Of a stretch of 64,000 nucleotides of DNA, positions 1-10,459 are shown piece after piece; position 1 is the first letter of the stretch, and the number at the start of each line of letters is the position of its first letter. Under the pieces are notes generated by a model, which did no database searches, was not told the DNA's origin, and was given only the letters and a program-made list of their open reading frames with translations. Where the stretch lies: positions 62,001-126,000 of the forward strand of contig SADC01001371.1 in the NCBI GenBank assembly GCA_004194705.1. Reading direction: 5' to 3'. Source of the stretch: Ditylenchus dipsaci (taxonomy: Eukaryota; Nematoda; Chromadorea; Rhabditida; Anguinidae). The position numbers and the translations under genes are program-made.

Positions 1-606
1 TGCCTCACAGTGATGGTTGTGGATGGCACACTGTTTTTGTTGTCTTCATCTGTCTCATATGACTCGTCGGACTCAGAAATGATAGAGTTCCGTCTTCTCC
101 TTGTCTGGCTAGAGTAGGAGCTTTTTGTCTGAAGTTGGTTCTCTTCCTCTTCCGTTACTTCATAGGAATCCTGCCTACGGGAAGATGGACGGCGTAGACG
201 CTGGAAGAAGAACCGCTTGTCAGATGGGGCAACAGAAACAGGTAGAGACTGACGGCGCCCACGGACGGCATAATTTCATTATCGGGTAATGAATTGCCAT
301 TGGTTTTAGAAGTAGCTGAGCCTCGGTATCCTGAGTTGGTTGAGGTTGTGCGGAAATGTCTGGGTTGTTGATGACTCTAAACTTTATTCGTTAAACGTCT
401 GTTTGAAAATATATGAATTGTAAAGCTACCTGTGGTAAGTACAGTGAATTGGTGCTCATCTTCTTAGTATGCTCAATTTCATCTCGAATCGCCTCGTCCA
501 AATACTGGTTGGATTGGGTGCTGAGTTTGAAGTCAGGTGTTTTATTCATAGCAACAAATTCGCCCAACATATTTAATAAAGAGTCACGCAGCCGAGATTT
601 TGGCAT
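1..606 (-). CDS. partial gene, Ser/Arg/Glu-rich protein of unknown function (runs off left edge)
   Basis: Two exons can be read. Exon 1 is 606-430 and starts with ATG (MPKSRLRDSLL...); it encodes 59 residues and ends in phase 0 at a CAG|GTAGCT donor. Exon 2 starts at 376 after an acceptor ending TTTAG and continues in phase 0 through a Ser/Thr-rich stretch. Near position 265 the open frame changes by one base, and the new frame runs to the window edge through a basic patch (RFFFQRLRRPSSRR), an acidic run (TEEEEN) and another basic patch (TRRRRN). The composition looks like a disordered cytoplasmic region. The frame change could be a sequence error, an unseen splice, or decay. I do not recognise the family. 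The coding nature of 1-262 is well supported by the long open charged frame; the junction is not. Confidence 0.55.
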
Positions 607-1203
607 ACTGGAACTAATAGTTAGAGTGTTGTTTTGATCAAGTATAACTAAAAATTTAGTTGAAAATTTTTTATTCTATAAAACAGTTATTAGGCTAGAC
701 TAAACAAAAGAGATTTGAAATTCAATGATGCAAATAATTAGCGGTGTGGAAAAACACCCTACAGACATTTTGTGAGAGAACACATAGTGTTTCTCAAAAT
801 CTTGAAGTGGGCAAAAAACGTTCTTAAAATTAACAAAAGAGTTTAACAACCGCGTATATATAGCATTTGCAGTGGGAGTATCTGAACGAAATAACAAAAA
901 TACACACAAACACTTTCCTTTAGCGTCAGAGTGGCGCCTTTACAAAAAGACAAAAAAAAGAAAAAAGTTACGCCCATTTCACAAACCATCAACGAATATC
1001 GTCAATGGCTCGGGGAAATTTGTTTTATAGCTATAATAAATAATTCTGCCTATTATTGTTTTTTTTTAAATATTTTTTATCGAATTGTAATCCCACAAAG
1101 TGCACAAAAGTGATGTATGGAAAATTTACATGAAAGTCAATTTCTAATGTTTAGAAAACTTTTGACCTAAAATTTTCGGCTTTATATATGTTCGATTGAC
1201 CTG

Positions 1204-1600
1204 CCACTGGGTACACTTTTCAAAAAAATTTTTGGTGTATATTATCGAGAATTCGTTTTTATTTCTTTTTCTAGTTCGAGAAACGGATTTTAGTCCATCC
1301 TAACATACTCTGGCCTATTCTTGCCTAAGCGTAAGCCTAAAAACCCTTGGTCCATCTGTTATTTCAAAGCTTATGACGGAGAGGACTTTTAGATTTAGGA
1401 TGGACTCAACCCTATTTTTCTTAATATTATGAAATTCGGTGAACATGTTTCAGCCCATCCTAATATACGCTGGCCTACAACGTGCCTGAGCAAAAGATAT
1501 ATAGTAACAAATCAATAAAATTTCTATAACTTCTAAAGAAAAGTGTACCCAGTCGTTGTACCCAGTTTTTGTAACCAGTCACAATGTGTACCCAGTTGTT
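1204..1600. repeat. inverted-repeat element with GTACCCAGT motifs
   Basis: CTGGGTACACTTTTC at about 1207 is answered by an inverted AAAAGTGTACCCAG at about 1541, followed by three more GTACCCAG motifs up to 1599. The architecture (short motif array at one or both ends) matches the element with CCGGATACA motifs at 13685-14041. Confidence 0.45.
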
Positions 1601-1849
1601 AATATACCATATTTTCATATCGACACCAAAAAATATACCTTGTCACTTCCTCTTGATTTTTTGCGTAAAAAATAATTTTTGCCTTGGTATCCCAAGCTGA
1701 CTTTCTCAAAAATAATTGCCTCAAAAATCATTTAAATGCAAAATTTGACGCTTTAACTTGGCGGTATCCAGGCAAACCACCTTATATTGGAATATCCTAC
1801 CAGTCAGTAAATCTAAAATCACTTTAAATGACTATGCTTACGGTTCTCT

Positions 1850-2025
1850 GGGGGTCCCCCGCCAATTCGAATTTTTTTTCCTAATCATTGAGCTTCTTTA
1901 CGGATTTTTCAACTTGGTTTCTAACAAAACCGTACCTAAAGTAAAATTTTAAGCCTTGTTTTGTTAGAAACCAAGTTGAAAAATCCGTACAAAAGTTCAA
2001 TGATCTGGAAAAAATTGAATTTCAT
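1850..2025. repeat. remnant of a TTAA-type MITE
   Basis: Inverted arms carry TTCAACTTGGTTTCTAAC and its complement GTTAGAAACCAAGTTGAA. The same arms occur at 39212-39444, 48666-48893 and, as one arm, near 23500. The ends are worn here and no duplication is visible. Confidence 0.6.
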
Positions 2026-3240
2026 GAGTTTAGCTCGAATTCGGTGCGTGCCCTGCAAGCCAAATTGTTTTCTAAAAAAATAATTGCTAAAGATTATTTC
2101 GATTCCGGAAGTTTCCATAGTTAAAAATAAACATAAATTTTAAAGCAATGTCTGACGCACAAAAGTGGGCTAAAATAATACTTTTGTTCAACTGCAAACC
2201 GCTTTTTATACCAACGATTTTGCAATGCGAAATGGGCGTATGTTATTATTCCATGGTTTAGTGGATGAATTTGTGTGTGTCAATCAAATAAAACAAACAT
2301 TGTGTCAATTTAGAAAATCACACACAAGATGTCTGATCACCCAAGTGGGTAATAAAGTTTTTTGAACCGTCAAGTTTGCACCAGATTTCTACGTATGTTC
2401 CAATTTTACGAGTTTGGCGTTCCAAGACACTATTTCCACACCATTGTTGGCTGTGCAAGCAGTAGTCATGTGAGCTGGCAGTCACTTGACAGGCTGGAGA
2501 GAAACACATCAGTTTCCTCTCGATATTTGCGATTATGAGCTTTTGCGTGTGTGGTTTAGTCACCAAAAAACAAAAAAGGGTGCTGGAAATAGGTTAAATG
2601 TTTTTATTTTTCAAGCAGTTGATTAATAATGGCCTTTATTGTTATTGTTGTTAGAAAGCAACAGAAATAACACTGGTTGTTAGAACTATGATGGTGAAAA
2701 TTATGGCATCAATTTGTTTTCGCTATGAAATATAAAAAATATATTTTTTTTGAACTTTTATATTGTTTAGAGATTAAAAAGCTAAAAGAAAAAAGACTAA
2801 ATTCAGATTTTCGATGATGTTTGCTTGATCAGTTATTCCAAATACGATTGGATTTGAGTAATTTATTGGGGCATCGACTTTATGTACCTTTTACCTTCCA
2901 TTTTGGAACAACCCTTTGTTCTAAATACTTAGGTCTTAAGCTTAGGGTAGACCAGCGTATGTTAGGACGGACTAATAAATGCCTTACGCACTTTTTCTGG
3001 GGTAATCTGGGGCTGGGACCAATATTTGTGTGTTTTTTAATGAGGTTTTATAAAAAAAAGAAATTTGTGACAAAATGGGAGAAAAGGTACATAATGTCAA
3101 CGCACCAATTTGTTCTTGCAAATTAGTAATAGCCCTTTTGCATTTTTACTAAATTCAAATGAGCATTAATAAAATTTTGAAAAAATGAAGTTTTAAATAA
3201 TGTTTTTCAAATTTATGAATTTCAACGACGAATTAAAGGG

Positions 3241-3866
3241 GGTCCGCATGGAAAACGTTTAAATTCAAATTAAACCACTTTCGGAGGTTGCTGGTTCGAA
3301 TCTCTCTGGGTGTAAACCGCAGTTTTTTTAGCGATTGAGCTGAAGTTATGCTAAAAAATATCGACGAATCGATCGGAGAGATTTCCGGGATTGCTTGTTT
3401 AATAAAAAACTGTCTTGAATTTGCGAAATCAGCCAGAAACCAAATATTTCGGTTTATGTCTATTTTATTTATCGGTCTATTTTATTTTAGCCATTTTCTC
3501 TTTTATATTAGCCGTTTTCTTGAGTCAGAAATAGGCAAGGTACCTCATAAAAAATCTATACATCAAATAGAAATAGACAGTACGTCAAAAATTACTTCAG
3601 AAATCGGATAGCTTGGTAAGCTATATTTACAAAAATTACCGATTTTCGGACGAAAGTTGAATTGCTATTCTTGGTTTCAACTGTAGCTCAGCTATAATGC
3701 TTGTGGAATCATGCCTGATGATCTAGCTCGGTCTGCAAGACCCAGACAATTATTTTTGTAAATGTCAAATAACATGTGAAAAAATAAAGTTTACAACCAT
3801 GGGGATTCGATCCAGCAACCTCCGAAAGGGGTTTAATTTGAATTTAAACGTTTTCCATGCGGGACC
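3241..3866. mobile_element. 626-bp terminal-inverted-repeat element
   Basis: Arms of about 70 bp start GGTCCGCATGGAAAACGTT and end in the complement at 3866. Each arm contains a sequence like a tRNA B box (GGTTCGAATC at about 3293, and its diverged complement near 3805). No target duplication is evident. The internal open frame at 3348-3611 shows no family resemblance. Confidence 0.7.
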
Positions 3867-3887
3867 AGATACGGACAGAAGATACAC

Positions 3888-4308
3888 GGACGATACGTAA
3901 AAATGCCACGTTCTGGAGAAAAAGTGCCACGTTTTTGTGAAAAAGTGCCACGTTTTTTCGATTCTAGTCAAGAAAGCGAAAAAGTGCCACGTTTTAGTGA
4001 AAAACTGCCACGCTTTGTGAAAAAGTGCCACGTTTTTGTGAAAATGTGCCACGTTTTAGGAAAATGTGCCACGTTTTGGAGAAAAAGTGCCACGTTTTCT
4101 GACAATAAGGTTCTTAGATAAATCAATGATTTACACTTGAAATTTTGAAGATTACCATTAGCTTGCTATTGATATGTCCTTGGAAACAAAGTGACCAATA
4201 AAACCAGGCATATCTGTCCAAAACTAGGCAAATTTGAAAAAAACGTGGCACTTTTTCACTAAAACGTGGCACTTTTTCGCCAGAACGTGGCATATTTCCG
4301 TTTTATCC
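3888..4308. mobile_element. 421-bp element with GTGCCACGTTTT arrays, 10-bp target duplication
   Basis: The element is flanked by GAAGATACAC on both sides (3878-3887 and 4309-4318). About eight copies of a 20-bp unit built on AAGTGCCACGTTTT form the left arm and three inverted copies form the right arm. The duplication length and arrays fit a non-autonomous Mutator-like or related element; the class is inferred. Confidence 0.8.
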
Positions 4309-4422
4309 GAAGATACACTCACCCTTTAATTATTTTTATAATTTTGGAATAATTGGACATTTCGTCAGGCAGATTGAACTAATCAAATACAAAAATATTT
4401 TTTAAATATCTTGAGCTGGCAT

Positions 4423-4619
4423 CAGGGCTGTAAAAACATCCGGAAGATACATCCGGATGTGGATGTGTACATCCGAAACATCCACATCCGGCGGATGTGG
4501 ATGTGGATGTTGGATGTCAAAAATTTTCGGGTCGGATGTCGGATGTGGATGTCAAATTTTTTTTTGGCCGGATGTGGATGTGGATGTAGGATGTCAAAAA
4601 TAAAAAATTTACAGCCCTG
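4423..4619. mobile_element. 197-bp hAT-like MITE with GGATGT array
   Basis: Ends are CAGGGCTGTAAA and TTTACAGCCCTG, flanked by perfect 8-bp duplications GCTGGCAT (4415-4422 and 4620-4627). The interior is mostly GGATGT/ACATCC hexamer repeats. CAG ends with 8-bp duplications are typical of hAT elements. Confidence 0.9.
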
Positions 4620-4922
4620 GCTGGCATATCGACATAGAATTTAATAATCGAAACTGAGGAAAAATTTTGACCGGTAATTTCGAGAAAATCAGTAAAAAAT
4701 CCTTAAAAAAGAAAGAGTCATAATCTGAAGTTTGTAAAAATCAAGGGATATTTATAATTAGTTAATCACTAAATCTTACACTCGTTGGGTGCAAGAGGAT
4801 TTCTCCTTAAAAAATTATTTTCAATTTATACTAAATATATTGACCTTCTCAGCAAAGTTTACAGAAAGTTTCAGGGTGAAAAAATAAATCGATTGCAATT
4901 TTTTATGAACCAAAAATGATTA

Positions 4923-4995
4923 TGCCGAATACAGGGGTCGAACCTGTGACCTTGGCTTATTAGACCCACGCTCTAACCAACTGAGCTAATTCGGC
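4923..4995 (-). tRNA. tRNA-Ile (anticodon AAT), slightly degenerate copy
   Basis: Read on the - strand it starts GCCGAATTAGCTCAG, with D arm, anticodon loop CTAATAA (anticodon AAT), T arm ACAGG/CCTGT and discriminator A. The acceptor stem pairs perfectly. The 3' side of the anticodon stem lacks one C compared with the 7923 copy, leaving 73 nt and a weakened anticodon stem. A TTTTT terminator follows at 4916-4912 and a TATGTATAAAAA-like box lies about 22-35 bases upstream. It may be a pseudogene or a tolerated variant. Confidence 0.85.
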
Positions 4996-5017
4996 TCTTG
5001 ATTTTCAATGACAAATT

Positions 5018-5030
5018 TTTTATACATATA
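5018..5030 (-). promoter_or_regulatory. TATA-like box upstream of tRNA-Ile copy 1
   Basis: On the - strand the sequence TATATGTATAAAAAA lies about 22-35 bases 5' of the tRNA. A matching box precedes the second copy at about 7888-7902, so it was either duplicated with the gene or is kept for Pol III transcription. Confidence 0.5.
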
Positions 5031-5061
5031 CTTGGGGGGAGGCGTATATCAAGGTAGCGTC
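5031..5061. repeat. solo end of a GACGCTA-type element
   Basis: A run of G followed by GCGTATATCAAGGTAGCGTC matches the right ends of the Mutator-like group. No left partner was found nearby. Confidence 0.5.
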
Positions 5062-5436
5062 AATGATTTATCACTATTTTTGTACGCTATAAACCTTATT
5101 TCCTTTAATAAGGTCGCCGCCTTATTTTTTGGATGTCCAAAAATCAAAAAAATTTGAGGTCAATCTCAAGATTTTTGGTGAAAATCCAAAACTCAAAAAG
5201 CGGAATCAATAGAGCTCATGGGAGTTAAGAAAACGCAATAAACAGCTTTGCAAAACATTTATTCTGGGATTAGATGTAAGTTCTTAAAGTCGAGGAGGCC
5301 GCCTTGTTATAGGAAATACGATTTTTCATAAAAGATTTCATATGCCCTATTTCTACGAGTAAAGTAAAACTTAAGTTATCGGCCAACCTAGTTAACCGTC
5401 ACCCTAAATCGACTTTACTTGGCCAAGATTGAATTA

Positions 5437-5690
5437 CCGTATTTCCTCTAATTAACGCCCCAGGGCGTTTTTTTTGACTTGCTTCTAGGGGGGGGGGCGT
5501 TAATTAGAGTCATTTTGGGATTTTTTAGTTCTCAACCATAATCTAAAACGTGGAATCGGTAGAGCTCGCGGGAACTAAGAAAATGCAAAAAAACATGTTC
5601 GAAAAAAAATCTGCTCCGAGATACAAACCCTCAAAGTCGAGGGGGTGTTAATTAGAGAGGACGGAGGGGCGTTAATTAGAGGAAATACGG
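5437..5690. mobile_element. CCGTATTT-type MITE, TA duplication
   Basis: Ends CCGTATTTCCTCTAATTAA and its complement, flanked by TA. It belongs to a family with at least eight copies in the window whose arms read (C)CGTATTTNCTCTAAT. An internal GGGCGTTAATTAGAG repeat lies near the right end. Confidence 0.85.
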
Positions 5691-6934
5691 TATTCTCTGT
5701 CATTTGACATCCCTATTAACAGCCACCCTGTTATCTGGAAGTTATCCCAAAGCCTAATTCCTAGAGTGGCGGATAACCGAGGTTTGACTCTAGCGAGGGT
5801 TGCCCAGTCTAAATAATGAGCCCATCTACACAAAATCGACCTCTTTTTGTGATAACTTCATCTTACATTTCTATTACTAATTCTGTTTAGACAATATTTG
5901 TTTCTGCCGCAAATATACTGTTTTGCGCAAATTTAATTTTTGTCTGATTATCTTTAATTTTATAATTTTTTTCGAAGTTACTACACCTAAGATAAAGTAT
6001 TTTTAAAAAATTAACCTAACAATTCAAAAAAATTTGTGTGGTCTTTTATATCCAACCAAATTTACTGGAGCACCCTGTAAATACAAATAATAGTTTGCAA
6101 AATGCTGTCAACACAAGCAACGCAATTTTCTGTGTATGGTTGTTGTTTCTAAATTTTTACTAAAAACAGTTTTTAATATAAAAAAACGCTCATGCATTTT
6201 ATTTCCTTCACCTTTAAAAGGGACAAACAAAACAGGAGAAAACAGCTCCTGACAGACATTTGTAACCCCACCCTTGTGCTCTTGCCAAGGCCGAAAAACA
6301 AGACTGTAGACGGGTCAACAATAGGCAAATGAATCATGCCCTGTTAAAACAGTTTACAATCAAATCACTGTCTTTGGTTTCCACTTTTTTTAAATTTCAC
6401 AAACAAACAACTAGAAAATAAATCGGTTGACTTGTTTCTGTATTTTGTAACCTTGTAGCAGTCAAGGAAGTGGATTGCCCCAGACCGTAAACAACACCAC
6501 ATAACCGGATGAACCGGGAAATAAAATCTGCCACAAAAGTTAGTTCTGGACTCGTGTGATTGTGATTGTGTGTGAAGGGTCAACACTTCTGGTGGATGTT
6601 GTGTGTGATTGTCACCTGCAATATTGATCTTTCTTCCATCCCTTCAGACAGAGCACAGTTTAATGGTGGGTTTGAAGATGATAAAAAAAAGAATGCAATT
6701 GACACTGCGGTATGTGTGTGATTGAATACACCCAAAACAATTTGGTGGAGATGGAATCGGAAAACTTTTTGGGTGCAATCTAGGAACTTTTGTTTGGTGA
6801 ATGCGCACAAGTAAAATTGATTTGTATGAAATTGTTTCAGGGAAGTTTTATTTTCTATTTTTTGTTTTGCTAGTGGCGGCACCCAAAAATTTTAACTGAA
6901 GGTGTGTCAAAACAACTAAAAATAGAACATTTTG

Positions 6935-7139
6935 GACGCTACTTGCATATACCCCCCCCCCAAATCAACTTTTTTTTTAAAGTGTTTTAAAACACCCTAT
7001 ATCGACTCAAAATCGCCTCATCGCCTCAAAAATAATGTCTTTTTTGAGCTTCTGAGGCGATTTTAGGTCGATATAGGGTGTTTGGGAACATTTTAAAAAA
7101 AGTTGTTTCGGGAGGGGGGGGGTATATGCAAGTAGCGCC
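6935..7139. mobile_element. 205-bp Mutator-like MITE (GACGCTA ends)
   Basis: Ends GACGCTACTTGCATATACC and complement, with perfect 8-bp duplications ACATTTTG (6927-6934 and 7140-7147). A C/G homopolymer run sits about 20 bases inside each end, as in the rest of the family. Confidence 0.9.
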
Positions 7140-7309
7140 ACATTTTGACTGTTTTCAAAGATCTCTTCATGCTGAACCAAACAACTTTTTTACGTTCAAC
7201 ATCTTGTCACGAAAGTTTAAAAATACTAGTCCAATTTTTGGCTTTTTGGTGAAAAAACGTAATTTTGTGAGATTCATGTTTGAGAAGAATAATTTTTAAT
7301 TAATTGATT

Positions 7310-7874
7310 GGCTATACTATAGAATGCCCCCCTCCCCAACCCGCACAAAATTTACTTTTCCTGAAGGGGAAGGACCCGTCTCATATTGTTTCTCGTGCTC
7401 TGAAACGGCACGGAAAAACTTTGGTTTCCGAAAAATCGAAAAAAAAATTCGATTCGCCTTGGTCCCCCAAAGTAAAAAATTTAGGAAAATTAAAAAATAT
7501 ATTTTTTGAATTCCCGCCAAAACATTTTTAAAGGGATTTAGGGCTGTATTGGGAGGGGAAGGGACAAAAGGGGTCACTAATCACACAGGGCTCACTAACA
7601 AGAAGATGTTGAACATAGTTTTGTTGACTGGGGCCTACCGCATAAATAAACTCCGGTATGCATGCTTTTTCATGCATCCAGAGTCACTTTCGAGTGATTT
7701 GTGTCTAAGGTATGTGGGTGTGCGCATCTCAATCTATATAGAGTCTCTTTTTGCCACGGATCAGTTGAAAAACATGGTGAGGCAGTCGAAGAATACATAT
7801 ATTTACTTTTTTATTGTTCTGCCATAAAAGTGGCCCCCTTTTATTCCCTTTTATCCCCATTCTATAGTGTTACC
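7310..7874. mobile_element. 565-bp element, 8-bp duplication, carries a leader-like motif
   Basis: Ends GGCTATACTATAGAATG and complement (CATTCTATAGTGTTACC), with perfect 8-bp duplications AATTGATT (7302-7309 and 7875-7882). Inside, 7630-7740 contains the conserved block ending GTGTCTAAGGTATGTGGGTG found in other elements. A related right end lies near 12410-12460. Confidence 0.85.
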
Positions 7875-7887
7875 AATTGATTAAATC

Positions 7888-7902
7888 AAATATGTATAAA
7901 AA
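7888..7902 (+). promoter_or_regulatory. TATA-like box upstream of tRNA-Ile copy 2
   Basis: AATATGTATAAAAAC lies about 21-35 bases 5' of the tRNA, in the same relation as at the other copy. Confidence 0.5.
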
Positions 7903-7922
7903 CTTTACCACGGTAATCGAGA

Positions 7923-7996
7923 GCCGAATTAGCTCAGTTGGTTAGAGCGTGGGTCTAATAAGCCCAAGGTCACAGGTTCGACCCCTGTATGCGGCA
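7923..7996 (+). tRNA. tRNA-Ile (anticodon AAT)
   Basis: Full cloverleaf of 74 nt: acceptor GCCGAAT paired with ATGCGGC (one A-G mismatch), D stem GCTC/GAGC, anticodon stem TGGGT/GCCCA, loop CTAATAA with anticodon AAT, variable AGGTC, T stem ACAGG/CCTGT, discriminator A. The TTTTT at 8003-8007 is a Pol III terminator. It is an inverted duplicate of the gene at 4923-4995, including 3' flank. Confidence 0.92.
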
Positions 7997-8002
7997 TAGT
8001 TA

Positions 8003-8007
8003 TTTTT
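8003..8007 (+). terminator. Pol III T-run terminator of tRNA-Ile
   Basis: Five T residues start seven bases after the discriminator base; the other copy has the same arrangement on the - strand. Confidence 0.7.
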
Positions 8008-8112
8008 GGTGATTCAAACAAAGCTGGTTAATCCAAAAAGCTGGTTTCCGCATATGGTAAGACACTTTTTTGCCCCAGATTGTAAAGGCGCTACCACGGT
8101 TCATAAAAATTG

Positions 8113-8814
8113 GACCCTACCGGAGTATACCCCCCCCCAAATGAAATTTTTTTTTAAAGTGTTTTCAAACACCCTATATCGACCTAAAACTGCCTCAGAA
8201 GCTCGAAAAAGGCATTATTTTTGTGTTCTAGTCAATAAAAAATTGAGTTTTGGACATTTTGAAATTTCGACCATTTGCCTGTTTTGGCATGTTTTGGTCA
8301 CTGGAGCTGGGCAAAAATAGTCTCTAAATGCATTTTTGTTCAAGAGTCTTCTCGGAATTATGTCTAAGGTAAGTGAGTGCGCGCATCTCTGACCAACCAA
8401 GCCCCCTGCGCCCCCTTCGGGGGCGCAGGGGGCTTGGTTGCTTGGGTTGAGATGCGCACACCCACATACCTTAGACGCAAATCACTCGAAAGTGACTCTG
8501 GATGCATAAAAAATGTATGCATACCAGAGTTTATTTATGCGGTAGGCCCCAGTCAACAAAACTATGTTCAACGTCTTCCTTTTCACACTAAATTGGTCCT
8601 TTTTTGGTCCTTTCCCACCCTAATATGGCCCTAAATCCCTTCAAAATGGTCAAAATAGGTATATTTGGGTGTTCCCAAAACTCAATTTTTTATTGACTAG
8701 AACACAAAAATAATGCCTTTTTCGAGCTTCTGATGCAATTTTAGGTCGATATAGGGTGTTTGGAAACACTTTAAAAAAAATTTCATTTGGGGGGGGGTAT
8801 ACTCCGGTAGCGCC
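8113..8814. mobile_element. 702-bp Mutator-like MITE nested in the 8087-10451 element
   Basis: Ends GACCCTACCGGAGTATACC and GGTATACTCCGGTAGCGCC, with perfect 8-bp duplications AAAAATTG (8105-8112 and 8815-8822). It is an inverted near-identical copy of the element at 19960-20668. The centre is a long GC-rich hairpin flanked by two leader-like blocks with splice-donor sequence. Confidence 0.9.
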
Positions 8815-9298
8815 AAAAATTGATTCATTTTAAATTGAATTCGTAAAAAACGGGTTTCATAAAAAATAGAATTCTTCGAAAACCGGATTTCGATAAAAAA
8901 TTAGTTTGTTTCAAAACGGTTTGGCAAAATGAAGTTTTAAAAAATATATAGTTTATCAATATTTAATTCATCAATAAATAGGTTTATCCAGATTTCTCGA
9001 CAAATTCATTTCACAACTGGATAAAAAAAGTATCTCAGCGACAGTGTAATCTTGAAAAAAGGAAAAATCAGCCGATTATTATAAATTCGGCCAAACCATC
9101 AATATATGGTCGAATTATAACCATTTTCACAGTTACTTCACCATAAATTTTCACAGTTAAGAATTGCAAATTTCTAGCTGGAGAATATGCAACCATTAGC
9201 ACACAACAACTCAAACATCTTCCGCCATATGGCCGTGCCCTAACTCAAATTAAAACACACGAACCAACTACGAACAAACCCTCACACTTTTATTCAGC

Positions 9299-10214
9299 GG
9301 AATCAAACAAAATCACCCGTTCAGATCACATAACAAAGACTGGAATTGTACATATTTATAAATCTGATCCACTTTGTAGCTTGCAGAGATGCTCTTTCTT
9401 TGTGCCGAAATTCGTTTGTCTTCTGCCTTTTGGTTTACTGGAGTACCTGTTTGAAGGGAGATGAGAAGGATCACATTTCAGGATCACATGGCGTGTTCAG
9501 ATCGTTGTTAAGAAGCTGAAGATCTTTCGAATTGAAAATAAATTTCAAAGAGAATGTAAACATTGAAAATACCTTGCGATGCTAGTAGACCATATCAGAC
9601 ACGTTCTTCTGAATCATCTTAGCTTTAACTTTATCTGATGCTTGCTCAATGAGGCTTGAGAATATTTGTCGCCCAGCACTCTAAAAAATTTATGCAAAAT
9701 ATTTCCTGTATATCTTAAAAATACTAACATCCCCCTGTCGGGCCAGCTCCGGTATTTGCATTCGAAGTTTCCTGACTTCTATGTCTTCCTTGCACGTTGC
9801 ATGAGTGTGATTCCCATAGCTTTTCCAACGCATTGATCATCTGAATTTGTTTCCATTTCCATTTTGCAGCCTTCTTGTTGTTTCACGCATTTCCAATGAG
9901 TGATCTGTTGCTTGTCCTTGTAACCAGCAGAGTAAACTTCTCCTAGATCAGTACTTGTAATGTTACTAGAAATTATGACAAAAGCCTACCATCCAGAATC
10001 ACCATGCGCCTTCCCTTCTTTCTCTTAATAAACTCGATGGCAAGACCCGTAATGATCTGAGGCTCACGCTTTCGCTTTCGACCACTTGGACGTTTCTGGT
10101 TGACTGTTGAATTTGGCTTGAACTCATTTCCTCTTCCTCCAATGATCCTTGCTCACTCGCATCACAGCTGCTTGCTTCATCAGGGCTGCTGTATCGGTCT
10201 TCGAGATTCATCAA
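9299..10214 (-). pseudogene. FLYWCH-type zinc finger protein remnant inside transposon
   Basis: Four exons can be followed on the - strand: about 10214-9990, 9942-9729, 9680-9573 and 9446 onward, with GT donors and TTTAG or CAG acceptors, then AATAAA at 9304-9299. Exon 1 starts ATG, is acidic, then switches frame into a basic stretch ending IEFIKRKKGRRMVILDG. Exon 2 has the FLYWCH pattern W-x-C...C...H-x-H (THWKC, EGC, then NHTHATC), but the second half is in another frame. Exon 3 encodes an alpha-helical segment (IFSSLIEQASDKVK) and has an in-frame TAG near its end. At least two frame changes and one stop indicate decay. The role of such genes is probably DNA binding in Mutator-like elements. 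Confidence 0.65.
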
Positions 10215-10459
10215 GAGCGCTTAATTCAATGAAAATAATAATAGAAATGTCGATCAGAAAGCAATCAAAAATACGTATTTAAACAATGATTCATGAAATC
10301 AAAATATCGTAAAGTTTCATTCTGCCAAACCGTTTTGAAAGAAATTAATTTTTTTCGAAATCCGGTTTTCGAAGAATTCTATTTTTATGAAACCCGTTTT
10401 TTACGAATTCCTTTTAAAATGAATCAATTTTTTATGAACCGTGGTAGCGCCATTGTAAA

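Larger units (their letters stand above)
607..3240. other. intergenic, no gene seen; repeat remnants
   Basis: I see no supported gene here. The stretch holds a region with repeated GTACCCAGT motifs (about 1204-1600), two copies of the dispersed CATACGCTGGCCTA core (about 1297 and 1451), one inverted copy near 2935-2990, and a remnant of a TTAA-type element (about 1850-2025). Short open frames at 2318-2566 (-) and 2821-3126 (+) have no splice signals or family resemblance. Confidence 0.5.
8087..10451. mobile_element. Mutator-like element with FLYWCH gene remnant
   Basis: The element is 2365 bp including a nested 702-bp insertion. Ends are GGCGCTACCACGGTTCATAA and its complement; perfect 8-bp duplications ATTGTAAA flank it (8079-8086 and 10452-10459). 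The inverted arms extend about 150 bp (GAATTCTTCGAAAACCGG and complement). The interior carries a broken four-exon gene on the - strand. FLYWCH-type fingers are known companions of Mutator-like transposases, which is why I assign this end type to that class. Confidence 0.85.

Noticed and set aside
3765..4121. Frames rich in HFFTKTWHFF / KVPRFCEKVPRF repeats
   Set aside because: They translate the GTGCCACGTTTT tandem array, not a gene.
6365..6882. Two adjoining - strand frames as a gene
   Set aside because: No family resemblance, no consistent splice junction, composition not distinct from surroundings.
8300..8420. True spliced-leader RNA gene
   Set aside because: The donor and hairpin are suggestive, but I see no Sm-binding site after the hairpin and the block lies in a mobile element; kept as a finding, not a feature.
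8390..8440. GC-rich hairpin as a bacterial-type terminator or rRNA fragment
   Set aside because: It is in the centre of a transposon family in a eukaryotic genome with no adjacent gene and no rRNA match that I recognise.
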